Assembly (NCBI RefSeq): GCF_000382245.1
Contig: NZ_KB907863.1
Span: 197,442-261,441 of the forward strand
Source: Kushneria aurantia DSM 21353
GTDB lineage: Bacteria; Pseudomonadota; Gammaproteobacteria; Pseudomonadales; Halomonadaceae
Length of the DNA: 64,000 nt
Direction: 5' to 3'
Positions within the stretch are counted from its first letter, which is position 1. Each line of letters opens with the position of its first letter. Below, in pieces: positions 19,665-29,593 of this stretch. The notes beneath the pieces were generated by a model, which made no database searches, had not been told where the DNA came from, and saw nothing but the letters and a program-made list of their open reading frames with translations. A program made the translations under genes and the position numbers.

Positions 19665-21041
19665 ATGACCGCAACCAACCGCATCTCGGCCACCATTTCC
19701 CCGGAAGGCAGCCTCGAGGTGCTGTCGCAGCAGGAGGTCAACCGCCTGCGCGACAGCTCATCCAAAGGCGTGCACGAGGTGCTGCGCCAGTGCGCTCTGG
19801 CGATTCTCAATTACGGCCCCCTGATCGACGACAGCCGCAGCGTGATGGAGACCTGGCAGGATTTCGATATCGAGGTCGTCCAGCAGGATCGCGGCGTGCG
19901 CTTGAAACTCAGCAATGCGCCGGCCCACGCCTTCGTCGACGGCCAGATGATTCGCGGCATCCGCGAGCTGCTGTCGTCGGTGCTGCGCGATATCGTCTAC
20001 GTCTCCAACGAGATTGAACATCACCCCCGCTTTGACCTCGACACCTCTGAAGGCATCACCAACGCCGTCTTCCACATTCTGCGCAACGCCGGGGTGATGA
20101 AACCCTCTCGCGATCCCAGCCTGGTGGTGTGCTGGGGCGGCCACTCGATCTCCCGCGAAGAGTATGACTACAGCAAGGGAGTGGGCTACCAGCTGGGCCT
20201 GCGCGAGCTGGATATCTGCACCGGCTGCGGCCCCGGGGCCATGAAGGGGCCGATGAAGGGCGCCAATGTCGCCCATACCAAGCAGCGCCGGCGCAATAGC
20301 CGCTATCTGGGCATTTCGGAGCCGGGCATCATCGCCGCCGAGTCGCCCAATCCGATCGTCAATGAACTGGTCATCATGCCGGATATCGAGAAACGCCTGG
20401 AGGCGTTTATTCGGCTGGGGCACGGCATCATCATCTTCCCCGGCGGCGTGGGCACCGCCGAGGAAATTCTCTATCTGCTGGGCGTGCTGCTGCATCCGGA
20501 TAACGTCGACATTCCCTTTCCGATCATCTTTACAGGCCCGCGCAGCAGCGCCGACTACTTCCGCCGTATCGATGAGTTCATCGCTTTCACGCTCGGTGAG
20601 CAGGCGCGCGAGCGCTACCGAATCATCATCGACGACCCGATCGAAGTGGCTTGCAGCATGAAACAGGGCATCGAGGAGGTAACAGGCTTTCGCCGCGAGC
20701 ATCAGGATGCCTTCTACTTCAACTGGCGCCTGAGTATTCCGGAAGATTTTCAGCAGCCCTTCGTGCCCGATCACCGCAGTATGGCGTCGCTGGCGCTGCA
20801 CCGTGACCAGCGCGTTCACGACCTGGCGGCCAACCTGCGTCGCGCTTTCTCGGGCATCGTGGCGGGTAATGTCAAGGAGCATGGCGTGCGCGCTATAGAA
20901 CGGCAAGGACCTTTCCGCCTCAACGCCGAGAGCGAGCTGATGGCACCGCTGGATGAACTGCTGACCTCTTTTGTCGCCCAGGGTCGCATGAAGCTGCCGG
21001 GCAGCAAATATGTGCCCTGCTACACCCTGAACAATCAATAG
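19665..21041 (+). CDS. ppnN: Nucleotide 5'-monophosphate nucleosidase PpnN (LOG family)
   Basis: 458 aa against 454 in E. coli PpnN (YgdH), with close agreement throughout. The N-terminal regulatory part contains AFVDGQMIRGIRELLSSVLR. The central LOG domain shows VVCWGGHSIS, ICTGCGPGAMKGPMKGA and PGGVGTAEE (P259 onward). The C-terminus has LRRAFSGIVAGNVKEHGVRA. The enzyme cleaves the N-glycosidic bond of purine and pyrimidine monophosphates and in E. coli is stimulated by (p)ppGpp, tying nucleotide salvage to the stringent response. Start ATG 19665 lies behind AAGGAATTTTC. Confidence 0.96.
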   Translation: MTATNRISATISPEGSLEVLSQQEVNRLRDSSSKGVHEVLRQCALAILNYGPLIDDSRSVMETWQDFDIEVVQQDRGVRLKLSNAPAHAFVDGQMIRGIRELLSSVLRDIVYVSNEIEHHPRFDLDTSEGITNAVFHILRNAGVMKPSRDPSLVVCWGGHSISREEYDYSKGVGYQLGLRELDICTGCGPGAMKGPMKGANVAHTKQRRRNSRYLGISEPGIIAAESPNPIVNELVIMPDIEKRLEAFIRLGHGIIIFPGGVGTAEEILYLLGVLLHPDNVDIPFPIIFTGPRSSADYFRRIDEFIAFTLGEQARERYRIIIDDPIEVACSMKQGIEEVTGFRREHQDAFYFNWRLSIPEDFQQPFVPDHRSMASLALHRDQRVHDLAANLRRAFSGIVAGNVKEHGVRAIERQGPFRLNAESELMAPLDELLTSFVAQGRMKLPGSKYVPCYTLNNQ

Positions 21042-21125
21042 TTCGCAACGGCCCCGGTATCAGCCTCGGTGACGGCCAGGGGAGAGAGAGGCAGGACAGC
21101 AGAATGCCCTGCCCTTTCTATCGGG

Positions 21126-21503
21126 CTATTGTACCGTTAGCGGTCGCCACCAGCACCACAGTGCCTGCAGGACCACACCTGTGGTCATGCCCCAGGGCAG
21201 CCAGCGGTACCAGCCGCCGGTCAGGGTGCCGGCATTGCCCATGATGTGGCCCAGCAACGCCACGGCCAGCCCCAGCACCATAGCAATCGGCAGCCTCGAT
21301 AGCGCGCGATAAAAGCGCCGCCGCTCGGCTTCGCTACTGTGACGCCACATCATCAGCGTCGCCATCGCGACCGCCACGGCGCCGGCACCGATCAACAAAA
21401 GCCGTTCGCGGTCTCCGATCAGATAGTAGCCCGGCACGGCAGCGAGCATTGCCAGCACCAGGCCAACCAGCACCGCAAGGCGCTCGCCGTTGACCGCTTT
21501 CAT
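21126..21503 (-). CDS. Small inner-membrane protein of unknown function
   Basis: 125 aa from ATG 21503, which overlaps the flavodoxin stop as ATGA and so implies translational coupling. An upstream in-frame start at 21533 would overlap flavodoxin further. Four hydrophobic segments can be seen: LAVLVGLVLAMLAAVPGYYL, LLLIGAGAVAVAMATLMMW, IAMVLGLAVALLGHIMGN and TTGVVLQALWCWW. A basic loop, RHSSEAERRRFYRALSR, separates the second and third. I do not recognise the family. The coupling suggests a link to the flavodoxin, but nothing shows what. Confidence 0.72.
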   Translation of the reverse strand: MKAVNGERLAVLVGLVLAMLAAVPGYYLIGDRERLLLIGAGAVAVAMATLMMWRHSSEAERRRFYRALSRLPIAMVLGLAVALLGHIMGNAGTLTGGWYRWLPWGMTTGVVLQALWCWWRPLTVQ

Positions 21504-21952
21504 GCCTGCTCGGCCAGCCACTGCTCTACCCATGGAAGCGCTGCGTCATCGGCCATCGGGGTCTCATCGGCGTCTACCTCGAGACGCTCACCGAGGCGCT
21601 GTGCGCCAAGAGTCTCCAGCAGCGCGTCGAGCTTGCGACCGGCACCGCAGAAGCTCTCCTCGTAGTTGCTGTCGCCCATGGCGATCAGACCGTAGCGCAG
21701 CGGTTGCAGATCGGGGCGCTGCGCTTCGAGAGCGTCGCTCAATGCGCTGAAATTGCCGGGAATATCGCCGCGACCGGTGGTCGAGATACAAAACAGTACC
21801 AGCTCCGGCATGGGGTCGGTCAGATGGGCAAGATGGGGTTCCTCGTAAATCTCGACGCTATAACCGGCCGACTCGAACAGCGGCGCGACCTGCTCGGCGA
21901 CATCGAGGGCACCACCGTAAACGGTGGCAACATAAATTCCGACTCTGGGCAT
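21500..21952 (-). CDS. Flavodoxin domain protein (MioC-like)
   Basis: 150 aa from ATG 21952 (MPRVGIYVATVYGGALDVAE). The phosphate-binding loop ATVYGGAL, the flavin loop STTGRGDIPGNF and the third loop MGDSNYEESFCGAG match short-chain flavodoxins of the MioC/YqcA type. It would carry electrons with FMN in the cytosol. The partner is unknown: E. coli MioC is implicated in biotin synthase activity, but no bio genes are here. It shares an ATGA junction with the downstream membrane protein gene. Confidence 0.85.
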   Translation of the reverse strand: MPRVGIYVATVYGGALDVAEQVAPLFESAGYSVEIYEEPHLAHLTDPMPELVLFCISTTGRGDIPGNFSALSDALEAQRPDLQPLRYGLIAMGDSNYEESFCGAGRKLDALLETLGAQRLGERLEVDADETPMADDAALPWVEQWLAEQA

Positions 21953-22038
21953 GGAAGCAGCGGTCTCCCGGATGGTTGAAAGAAATCCTGCACGGCAGGC
22001 GGGGTGGCGCAGCGCCACAGGCGGCATCGGCCCAACAT

Positions 22039-22060
22039 GAAAACCCCGCCGGATGGCGGG
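22039..22060 (-). terminator. Rho-independent terminator after ihfA
   Basis: On the reverse strand CCCGCC-ATCC-GGCGGG is followed by GTTTTC. It lies 30 bases past the ihfA stop and ends the thrS-to-ihfA block. Confidence 0.7.
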
Positions 22061-22090
22061 ATCGGGATCGGCATGTCGTCACGACAGCGC

Positions 22091-22387
22091 TCAGAGGTCG
22101 TCGTTATCCTCGACAAGCGACTTGAGTTTCTGTCCGGGGCGAAAGGTCACCACTCGGCGCGCGGAGATAGGAATCTCCTCGCCGGTTTTGGGATTACGAC
22201 CCGGCCTTTCACGTTTATCGCGCAGGTCGAAGTTGCCAAAACCGGAAAGCTTGACCTGCTCGTTTTCACGCAGACAGCCACGAATTTCTTCGAAGAACTG
22301 CTCGACCAGCATCTTCGCCTCTCGCTTGGAAAAACCCAGCGACAGGTGTAGATGTTCGGCCAGATCCGCTTTGGTTAACGCACTCAT
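22091..22387 (-). CDS. ihfA: Integration host factor subunit alpha
   Basis: 98 aa. The HU/IHF fold is clear: [20 protein letters not shown], then [20 protein letters not shown] and the DNA-intercalating arm [22 protein letters not shown] alpha pairs with IHF beta to bend DNA sharply at specific sites. The pheT-ihfA order, 33 bases apart, is the standard gammaproteobacterial arrangement. Confidence 0.97.
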   Translation of the reverse strand: MSALTKADLAEHLHLSLGFSKREAKMLVEQFFEEIRGCLRENEQVKLSGFGNFDLRDKRERPGRNPKTGEEIPISARRVVTFRPGQKLKSLVEDNDDL

Positions 22388-22420
22388 TTCATACCCCGGA
22401 AGACAGTTCCGCGACTGCGG

Positions 22421-24820
22421 TCAACCGCGCAGCACGGCCCCAAAACGCTCCGCCGTGACCGCCACGATATTATCGATGATCTGGTTGATTTCACCGTCTG
22501 TCAGCGTGCGCGAAGGATGCTGCCAGGTCAACCCCAGCGCCAGACTCTTGTACCCCTCGGCAACGCCTGCGCCGCGGTAGATGTCAAAAAGTCGCAGCGA
22601 CACCAGGCTATCGCCGGCCTCGGTACGAATCACATCCAGCAGCGACTGTACCGTCAACGACTCCTCGACGATCAGCGCCAGGTCACGACGCACTTCGGGG
22701 TAGCGCGACAGCGGCGTAAAGCGCGGAACCCGTCCCCGCGTCAGCGCCTCCAGCTCGATCTGAAACGCATAGATATCGGTCTTGATGCCAAGGCTTTCAA
22801 GCACCCGGGGATGCAGCGCCCCCAGCCAGCCCACGCAGCGACCGTCACGCACCAGGCGCGCGCTCTGTCCGGGATGCAGCGCAGGGTGTTCGGCCGTTTC
22901 AAAACGCCACGCCTCGCCGCTACCGCCGGCCTCGATGAGACGCTCAACGTCGCCCTTGAGATCGAAAAAGTCCACTGTATCGCGACGCGCCGACCAGCCC
23001 TCGGCATCGCGGCCGCCGCAGAGCATACCGGCCATCATGGGGGTCTGCGTCAGCTCACCCGCTTCATCTGCAAAGCCGCCTTCGAAAATCCGCCCGGTCT
23101 CGAACAGCCGTATGCGCTGCTGCTGGCGATTGAGGTTATACATGACAGCGCGCACCAGCCCTGCCCACAGGCTCGAACGCATCACCGACATGTCGCTGGA
23201 GATAGGGTTGGCAAGCACCGGCGCTGTACTCTGCGGCGCAAAGGCGTGCTGCAGCGCCTCCGAGACAAAGCTATAGGTAATGGCCTCCTGATAGCCCGCC
23301 GCAACCAGCAGATGGCGAAGCCGATCGAGCGGCACCCGGTCACCGGCAACTCTCTTCGGCGCCAGCTCGGCACGCGGGTAGCGTACCGGCAGACGGTTGT
23401 AGCCGTGGATGCGTGCCAGCTCTTCGATCAGGTCCTCTTCCCGCTCGATATCGAAGCGCCACGGCGGTATGCCGACCTGCCAGCGACCGTCACCACTCGG
23501 CTCGAGCGTCATTCCCAGCCGAGTGAGAATGTCGACGATATCATCATGCGCCAGCGCCATCCCCAGAATCCGCGCCACGCGCGTAGCGTCAAGAAAAACC
23601 CGGCGATGCACCGGCAGTTGCTGGTGATCGCAGACCTCCACCGTCGGTCCCGGCGTACCGCCCGCGATATCGAGCAACAGTCGAGTGGCGCGTTCGATGG
23701 CACGCACCTGCTGGCTCGGGTCGACGCCACGCTCAAAGCGATGCGAGGCGTCGGTGTGCAGGCCGTAGCGGCGCGCCCGGCCGGCTACCGCCAGCGGCGC
23801 GAAAAAGGCCGATTCAAGCAGCACATGACGGGTCTGCGAATTGACACCGGAACGCGCCCCGCCCATCACACCGGCAATCGCCAACGGGCCCTCGGCGTCA
23901 GCAATCAGCAGGGTGTCGCCATCCAGCGCCACCTGCTGGCCGTCGAGCAGTTCGAGCTTCTCGCCTTCGCCGGCGTAACGCACCTCGATATGCCGGCCAA
24001 GCCGCTCGAGGTCGAAAGCGTGCATCGGCTGGCCCAGCTCCAGCATGACGTAGTTGGTGACATCCACCACCACATCGATCGAACGTATGCCACTGCGCCG
24101 CAGACGCTCCGCCATCCACAGCGGGGTAGGCGCGCTGATATCGACATCGCGCAGAATGCGCGAGGCGTAGCGCGGGCAGGCGGCGGCATCCGCCACGCGA
24201 ATGTCGAACTGCTCATCGCCCACCGGTATGACCGCTTCGACGGGCGGCACCTGCACTGCGAGGCGGTTGAGTACGCCCAGCTCACGTGCCAGACCGGCCA
24301 GGCTCAGGCAGTCACCGCGGTTGGGAGTCAGGTCCACCTCGATGGTGTGGTCATCGAGCGTCAACCAGCGGCGCAGGTCCTCACCTGGCGGGGCTTCGTC
24401 GGGCAGCACCCAGATGCCGGGAGACTTCTCCTCCACCAGCCCCAGCTCGGATTCGGCGCAGATCATGCCACTTGACGCGACACCGCGCAGTGTCGTCTCG
24501 GCGATCTGCATGTCACCCGGCAGTACCGCGCCGGGCAGCGCCAGCGCCACCTTCTGGCCGGCTGCAACGTTGGGCGCGCCACACACCACCTGGCGTGGCG
24601 CCCCACTGCCGTCATCGAGCTGGCAGACGCGCAGTCGATCGGCGTCGGGATGCGGCGCCAACTCGGTCACCCGGGCGACCACCACCGCGCTGAAATCGGC
24701 GGCCACCGGCGTCACTGCATCAACTTCCAGCCCCGCCATGGTGATCTGATCGGCGATGGCCTGAACATCCTGCGTAACCGCCACCCACTGACGCAGCCAA
24801 TTGTCGGAAACTTTCATCAT
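22421..24820 (-). CDS. pheT: Phenylalanyl-tRNA synthetase beta subunit
   Basis: 799 aa (E. coli 795). The start is either of two adjacent ATGs (24820 or 24817; MKVSDNWLRQWV). Domains in order: tRNA-binding OB-fold (residues about 40-150, LAPHPDADRLRVCQLDDG), B3/B4 editing region, B5 and the inactive catalytic-like core (DLIEELARIHGYNRLP), and the C-terminal anticodon-binding FDX domain (RFTPLSRYPEVRRDLALIV). It makes the alpha2-beta2 enzyme with PheS, encoded 40 bases upstream. Confidence 0.97.
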   Translation of the reverse strand: MMKVSDNWLRQWVAVTQDVQAIADQITMAGLEVDAVTPVAADFSAVVVARVTELAPHPDADRLRVCQLDDGSGAPRQVVCGAPNVAAGQKVALALPGAVLPGDMQIAETTLRGVASSGMICAESELGLVEEKSPGIWVLPDEAPPGEDLRRWLTLDDHTIEVDLTPNRGDCLSLAGLARELGVLNRLAVQVPPVEAVIPVGDEQFDIRVADAAACPRYASRILRDVDISAPTPLWMAERLRRSGIRSIDVVVDVTNYVMLELGQPMHAFDLERLGRHIEVRYAGEGEKLELLDGQQVALDGDTLLIADAEGPLAIAGVMGGARSGVNSQTRHVLLESAFFAPLAVAGRARRYGLHTDASHRFERGVDPSQQVRAIERATRLLLDIAGGTPGPTVEVCDHQQLPVHRRVFLDATRVARILGMALAHDDIVDILTRLGMTLEPSGDGRWQVGIPPWRFDIEREEDLIEELARIHGYNRLPVRYPRAELAPKRVAGDRVPLDRLRHLLVAAGYQEAITYSFVSEALQHAFAPQSTAPVLANPISSDMSVMRSSLWAGLVRAVMYNLNRQQQRIRLFETGRIFEGGFADEAGELTQTPMMAGMLCGGRDAEGWSARRDTVDFFDLKGDVERLIEAGGSGEAWRFETAEHPALHPGQSARLVRDGRCVGWLGALHPRVLESLGIKTDIYAFQIELEALTRGRVPRFTPLSRYPEVRRDLALIVEESLTVQSLLDVIRTEAGDSLVSLRLFDIYRGAGVAEGYKSLALGLTWQHPSRTLTDGEINQIIDNIVAVTAERFGAVLRG

Positions 24821-24860
24821 GCCTCGCTATGCCGAAATCGAATGTCAAAGGGGGAATCGG

Positions 24861-25910
<1,050 letters not shown>

Positions 25911-25926
25911 TCACGACCGCGATGTA

Positions 25927-25963
25927 TAAAAAACGCTCAAAAATCGCCGGGACCGATTTTTGA
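25927..25963 (-). promoter_or_regulatory. Hairpin with T-run in the pheS leader (possible attenuator)
   Basis: On the reverse strand TCAAAAATCG and CGATTTTTGA form a perfect 10-bp stem around a 7-base loop, followed after three bases (GCG) by TTTTTT. It sits between the rplT terminator and pheS. E. coli pheST is attenuated, but no compact phenylalanine-rich leader peptide like PheM was found here, so the role is inferred from shape and position only. Confidence 0.45.
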
Positions 25964-26007
25964 CGCCGCGAGGCGGCCCCGGGTACCCGGCCCGGGATGG
26001 CGGACAC

Positions 26008-26041
26008 AAAAAACAGGGGAAGAGCCAAGGCTCTTCCCCTG
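26008..26041 (-). terminator. Strong terminator after rplT
   Basis: Reverse-strand stem CAGGGGAAGAGC / GCTCTTCCCCTG (12 bp, loop CTTG) is followed immediately by TTTTTT. It lies 47 bases past rplT and should end most infC-rpmI-rplT transcription before pheS. Confidence 0.85.
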
Positions 26042-26087
26042 CGACGTCAACGCGGGCGAGGCAGGCTCACCCGGTTGGATATCGTCA

Positions 26088-26438
26088 TCAGGCCGCCCTG
26101 GCTTTCTCGACGATAGCGCCAAAGGCCTGCTTTTCGTGTACCGCGAGATCGGCGAGAATCTTGCGATCGATCTCTATCCCGGCCTTTTTCAGGCCGCTGA
26201 TGAAGCGGCTATAGGACATACCGTGGGTGCGGGCCGCAGCATTGATACGTGCGATCCACAGCGCGCGGAACTGACGCTTGCGCTGGCGGCGGTCACGGTA
26301 GGCATACTGCCCGGCCTTGATAACCGCCTGCTTGGCAACACGGAAAGTGCGCGAACGAGCACCATAGTACCCTTTCGCCTGCTTGAGAATCTTCTTGTGA
26401 CGGCGACGGGCGACGACACCACGCTTGACGCGAGCCAT
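26088..26438 (-). CDS. rplT: 50S ribosomal protein L20
   Basis: 116 aa (E. coli 118), starting [20 protein letters not shown]. The basic N-terminal arm binds 23S rRNA and the core [20 protein letters not shown] is invariant in the family. In E. coli, L20 also represses its own operon by binding leader RNA between infC and rpmI; a candidate structure is present in that gap here. Confidence 0.98.
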   Translation of the reverse strand: MARVKRGVVARRRHKKILKQAKGYYGARSRTFRVAKQAVIKAGQYAYRDRRQRKRQFRALWIARINAAARTHGMSYSRFISGLKKAGIEIDRKILADLAVHEKQAFGAIVEKARAA

Positions 26439-26470
26439 GGGAACCTCCTGACTTCAGTGTATTGATCGAC

Positions 26471-26665
26471 TCAGATGTAGGGCAGCATGCGGTTGATAAG
26501 CGCACGATCCGCATCGTGGATCTGCTTCATCCCGCGTAGATGACGCTTACGCTTGGTCGACTTCTTGGTCAGGATGTGGCTACGAAAGGACTGCTTGTGC
26601 TTGAAGCCCTTGGCGGTACGCTTGAAGCGTTTGGCGGCACCGCTGTTGCTCTTGATCTTCGGCAT
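26471..26665 (-). CDS. rpmI: 50S ribosomal protein L35
   Basis: 64 aa, [20 protein letters not shown], full length. It lies 32 bases before rplT, with GGAG upstream of the start. It is a small, very basic protein of the large subunit. Confidence 0.98.
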   Translation of the reverse strand: MPKIKSNSGAAKRFKRTAKGFKHKQSFRSHILTKKSTKRKRHLRGMKQIHDADRALINRMLPYI

Positions 26666-26770
26666 GGGAAGTTACTCCACTCACTTCGAAAAGCGCTTCA
26701 ACAAACGGGCGACGCGATCGTCACGGCCGTTTGTACCCTGCGCTCTCTTTTTCAGGAAACCCGAGGCCAA

Positions 26771-26808
26771 CACGCCATCTCGCGACCCGGAAGCCTCAGG
26801 ATGGCGTG
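26771..26808 (-). promoter_or_regulatory. Hairpin in the infC-rpmI gap (candidate L20 control element)
   Basis: CACGCCATC and GATGGCGTG make a perfect 9-bp stem enclosing about 20 bases, in the 163-base gap between the infC stop and rpmI. In E. coli the L20-binding translational operator lies in this same interval. No T-run follows, so it is not a terminator. Assignment to L20 is inference from position. Confidence 0.4.
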
Positions 26809-26828
26809 CTCGTTAAACTGCCCGCGGA

Positions 26829-27368
26829 TCACTTTTTACGAGGGGCGAGCATCATGATCATCTGACGCCCCTCCATCCTCGGACGGGACTCTACCACGGC
26901 AAGCTCCCCCAGGTCACTCTCGACGCGCTCCATCAGCTTGCGGCCGATCTCCTGGTGGGCCATCTCACGCCCGCGAAAGCGCAGCGTCACCTTGCCCTTG
27001 TCACCGTCCTCCAGAAAGCGGGTCAGGTTCTTGAGTTTGACCTGATAATCGCCTTCATCAGTGGCAGGCCGGAATTTGACTTCCTTGACCTGGATCTGTT
27101 TCTGCTTCTTTTTCTGAGCAGACTTCTGCTTTTTCTGCTCAAACAGATACTTGCCGTAGTCCATGATCTTGCAGACGATGGGGTCGGCGTTGGATATCTG
27201 TACAAGATCAAGCCCGGCCTCTTCGGCTCGGGCAAGCGCCTCGCTCATGGGAACCACGCCCAGCTGCTCACCTTCATTGTCGATAAGCCTGACCTCATCC
27301 GCGCGAATGCGGTCATTAATGGGGGCTCTTTTATCCTGAGGGCGTCCGCGTTGATTATTGCGCTTGAT
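26829..27368 (-). CDS. infC: Translation initiation factor IF-3 (probable AUC start)
   Basis: 179 aa if translation begins at ATC 27368 ([20 protein letters not shown]). AGGGAG lies 8 bases upstream of that codon, and homologues start at this IKR position with rare AUU/AUC codons. An in-frame GTG at 27386 would add six residues but would place the ribosome site inside the gene. IF-3 screens start codons and keeps subunits apart, so a poor start codon lets it limit its own synthesis. N-domain [15 protein letters not shown] and C-domain [20 protein letters not shown] are standard. The gene follows thrS after 42 bases. Confidence 0.95.
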   Translation of the reverse strand: MKRNNQRGRPQDKRAPINDRIRADEVRLIDNEGEQLGVVPMSEALARAEEAGLDLVQISNADPIVCKIMDYGKYLFEQKKQKSAQKKKQKQIQVKEVKFRPATDEGDYQVKLKNLTRFLEDGDKGKVTLRFRGREMAHQEIGRKLMERVESDLGELAVVESRPRMEGRQMIMMLAPRKK

Positions 27369-27410
27369 CGTTAAGTCTCCCTGCACAAGAAAGAGAAGGG
27401 GAAAGAGAAG

Positions 27411-29312
27411 TCACTGTCGGCGCTCTGATGCGATACGGGACAGAAACTCCGAGACCGGCATGGTGCCGATGTCTTCTCCCGTGCGCGTTCTGACAGCAAC
27501 GCTATCCGATTCGATCTCCTTATCGCCGACAACCAGCAGATAAGGCACCTTTTGCAACGTATGCTCGCGAATTTTAAAACCGATCTTCTCATTCCTCAAG
27601 TCCGACGATGCTCTAATGCCGGCCTGCTGGAGGCGTTCGGTCAGCGCGCTGGCATAGTTCGCCTGGGCATCGGTGATATTGAGCACCACCGCCTGCTCGG
27701 GTGCCAGCCACAGCGGCAGCGCACCGGCATGATGCTCCAGCAGGATGCCGATGAAGCGCTCGAATGAACCAATGATAGCGCGGTGCAGCATTACCGGTGT
27801 GTGGCGGTTGCCATCCTCGCCAACGTACTGCGCGCCGAGTCGACCGGGCATCATGAAATCGACCTGCATGGTACCCACCTGCCACTCGCGGCCCAGGCAG
27901 TCGCGCATGTGGTACTCGATCTTGGGCCCGTAGAAGGCACCCTCGCCCGGCAGCTCCTGCCACTCCACGTTGCACGCCTCAAGAGCAGCACGCAGCGCCG
28001 CTTCGGCCTTGTCCCAATCCTCGTCACTGCCGATACGCTTGTCGGGGCGCAGCGCAATCTTGACGTCGATATCGTCAAAACCGAAGTCACCATAGACCTT
28101 CAGTGCCTGGCGATGAAAATCGGTTACCTCCGGCTCGATCTGTCGCTCGGTGCAGAAGACGTGGCCGTCATCCTGGGTAAAGGCGCGCACCCGCATGATG
28201 CCGTGCAGGGCACCCGAAGGTTCGTTGCGGTGGCAGCCACCGAACTCGCCATAGCGAATCGGCAGCTCTCTGTAGCTGTGAAGCCCCGAATTGAACACCT
28301 GGACGTGGCCGGGGCAGTTCATCGGCTTGAGCGCGAACTGGCGCTTTTCCGACTCGGTGAAGAACATGTTCTCGGCGTAATTGTCCCAGTGGCCGGAACG
28401 CTGCCAGAGACTGACGTCCATGACCTGCGGGCAGCGGATCTCCTGGTAGCCGCTGTCACGATAAACGCCACGCATATACTGCTCGACCGCCTGCCAGATC
28501 GCCCAGCCGCGCGGGTGCCAGAACACCATGCCGGGAGACTCCTCCTGCTGATGGAAGAGATTGAGCTGGCGCGCCAGCTTGCGATGGTCGCGCTTCTCGG
28601 CCTCCTCGAGACGCTTGAGATAGGCGTTGAGCTGCTTTTTATCGCCCCAGGCAGTGCCGTAGATACGGGTCAGCATGGTATTGGACGAATCACCGCGCCA
28701 GTAGGCACCGGCCAGCTTGAGAAGCCGAAATGCCTTCAGATGGCGGGTGTTGGGCACGTGCGGCCCGCGACACATGTCGGTGTATTCGAGGTGATGATAG
28801 AGACGCACCGTCTCGCCCGCGGGAATACCGGCGACGATCTCCTGCTTGTAGGGCTCGTCACGCTCGAAAAAGGTGCGCATGGCATCGTCGCGATCAACGT
28901 ACTCGCGCACGACATCATAATGTTCATCGATCAGCTCGCGCATGCGATTTTCGATGCTTTCAAGATCTTCACTGGAGACCGAACGACCGAAATCGATGTC
29001 GTAATAAAAGCCGTCATCGATAACCGGACCGATCGCCATTTTCGCATCGGGATAGAGCTGTTTGACGGCGTGACCGATCAAATGGGCACAGGAGTGACGA
29101 ATAATTTCCAGTCCGGCCTCATCGCGCGCGGTGACAATCTCGATGCGAGCGTCCTGATCGATCGTGTCGGCGGTATCGACCAGCCGGCCCTCGATCCTGC
29201 CTGCCACAGCGGCTTTGGCAAGACCGCTGCCGATCGACTCGGCGACCTGCATAATAGAGACGGGAGACTCGAACTGACGCTGACTGCCATCCGGCAGAGT
29301 TACGACGGGCAT
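27411..29312 (-). CDS. thrS: Threonyl-tRNA synthetase
   Basis: 633 aa. The N-terminal TGS domain ([20 protein letters not shown]) leads into the editing domain ([19 protein letters not shown]) and the class II core with [22 protein letters not shown] and the anticodon-binding domain ([19 protein letters not shown]). Zn-binding Cys and His residues are in the MNCPGH and later HR segments. It heads the thrS-infC-rpmI-rplT block. A 148-base leader separates a candidate promoter from the start and carries a hairpin with a CGU loop. Confidence 0.98.
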   Translation of the reverse strand: MPVVTLPDGSQRQFESPVSIMQVAESIGSGLAKAAVAGRIEGRLVDTADTIDQDARIEIVTARDEAGLEIIRHSCAHLIGHAVKQLYPDAKMAIGPVIDDGFYYDIDFGRSVSSEDLESIENRMRELIDEHYDVVREYVDRDDAMRTFFERDEPYKQEIVAGIPAGETVRLYHHLEYTDMCRGPHVPNTRHLKAFRLLKLAGAYWRGDSSNTMLTRIYGTAWGDKKQLNAYLKRLEEAEKRDHRKLARQLNLFHQQEESPGMVFWHPRGWAIWQAVEQYMRGVYRDSGYQEIRCPQVMDVSLWQRSGHWDNYAENMFFTESEKRQFALKPMNCPGHVQVFNSGLHSYRELPIRYGEFGGCHRNEPSGALHGIMRVRAFTQDDGHVFCTERQIEPEVTDFHRQALKVYGDFGFDDIDVKIALRPDKRIGSDEDWDKAEAALRAALEACNVEWQELPGEGAFYGPKIEYHMRDCLGREWQVGTMQVDFMMPGRLGAQYVGEDGNRHTPVMLHRAIIGSFERFIGILLEHHAGALPLWLAPEQAVVLNITDAQANYASALTERLQQAGIRASSDLRNEKIGFKIREHTLQKVPYLLVVGDKEIESDSVAVRTRTGEDIGTMPVSEFLSRIASERRQ

Positions 29313-29364
29313 GAAAAATCCTTTCCGGGTTCAGTGGTGACCGCTACCAAAAGTCACTTGAGAT

Positions 29365-29383
29365 ATTGCCCGGACGGGGCAAT
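29365..29383 (-). promoter_or_regulatory. thrS leader hairpin with CGU-containing loop
   Basis: Reverse-strand ATTGCCC-CGTCC-GGGCAAT is a perfect 7-bp stem 53-71 bases upstream of thrS. In E. coli ThrRS represses its own mRNA by binding leader hairpins that mimic the tRNA-Thr anticodon arm through a CGU triplet. The loop here also contains CGU. No second operator hairpin was proved, so this is suggestive only. Confidence 0.4.
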
Positions 29384-29459
29384 AGGCGTTATCTGCCGCA
29401 ACGAAGCGAACAGCACGCAGGGCAAGTAGCAACAAGGGTTGGAAAATTAACAGATGCTC

Positions 29460-29487
29460 ACTATAGCCGTCCAGTCGCAGCGTAAAA
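29460..29487 (-). promoter_or_regulatory. Candidate sigma-70 promoter for thrS
   Basis: Reverse-strand TTTTAC (29482-29487) and TATAGT (29460-29465) are 16 bases apart, pointing at thrS with a leader of about 140 bases. The -10 box is good and the -35 is moderate. Confidence 0.45.
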
Positions 29488-29534
29488 CGCCATCGACGAC
29501 TGCACTCCGAAACGGGTCAGGGTAAAACCGAGAA

Positions 29535-29570
29535 TAAAAAAAAGGAGCGCCGTAGCGGCGCTCCCCTTTT
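29535..29570 (-). terminator. Terminator after the OmpA-like lipoprotein gene
   Basis: GGAGCGCCG/CGGCGCTCC form a 9-bp stem with a 3-base loop. On the reverse strand it is followed by eight T, and on the plus strand by CCTTTT. It lies 24-50 bases past the stop of the lipoprotein gene. Confidence 0.88.
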
Positions 29571-29593
29571 ATTACAGCCGGTAAGCGATTGGC

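Noticed and set aside
22000..22090. A tRNA gene after ihfA, as in some relatives
   Set aside because: No cloverleaf or TTCRANY loop could be found; the interval holds only a terminator.
22517..24475. A 652-codon open frame antisense to pheT
   Set aside because: Compositionally biased mirror of pheT with no motif; the same applies to long antisense frames over thrS (27783-29429), xdhB (40286-41857), guaD (43677-45023), pucG (48386-49912) and the RND gene (51433-52842).
29313..29530. T-box leader before thrS
   Set aside because: T-box elements are not expected in gammaproteobacteria, and no T-box sequence or antiterminator was found.
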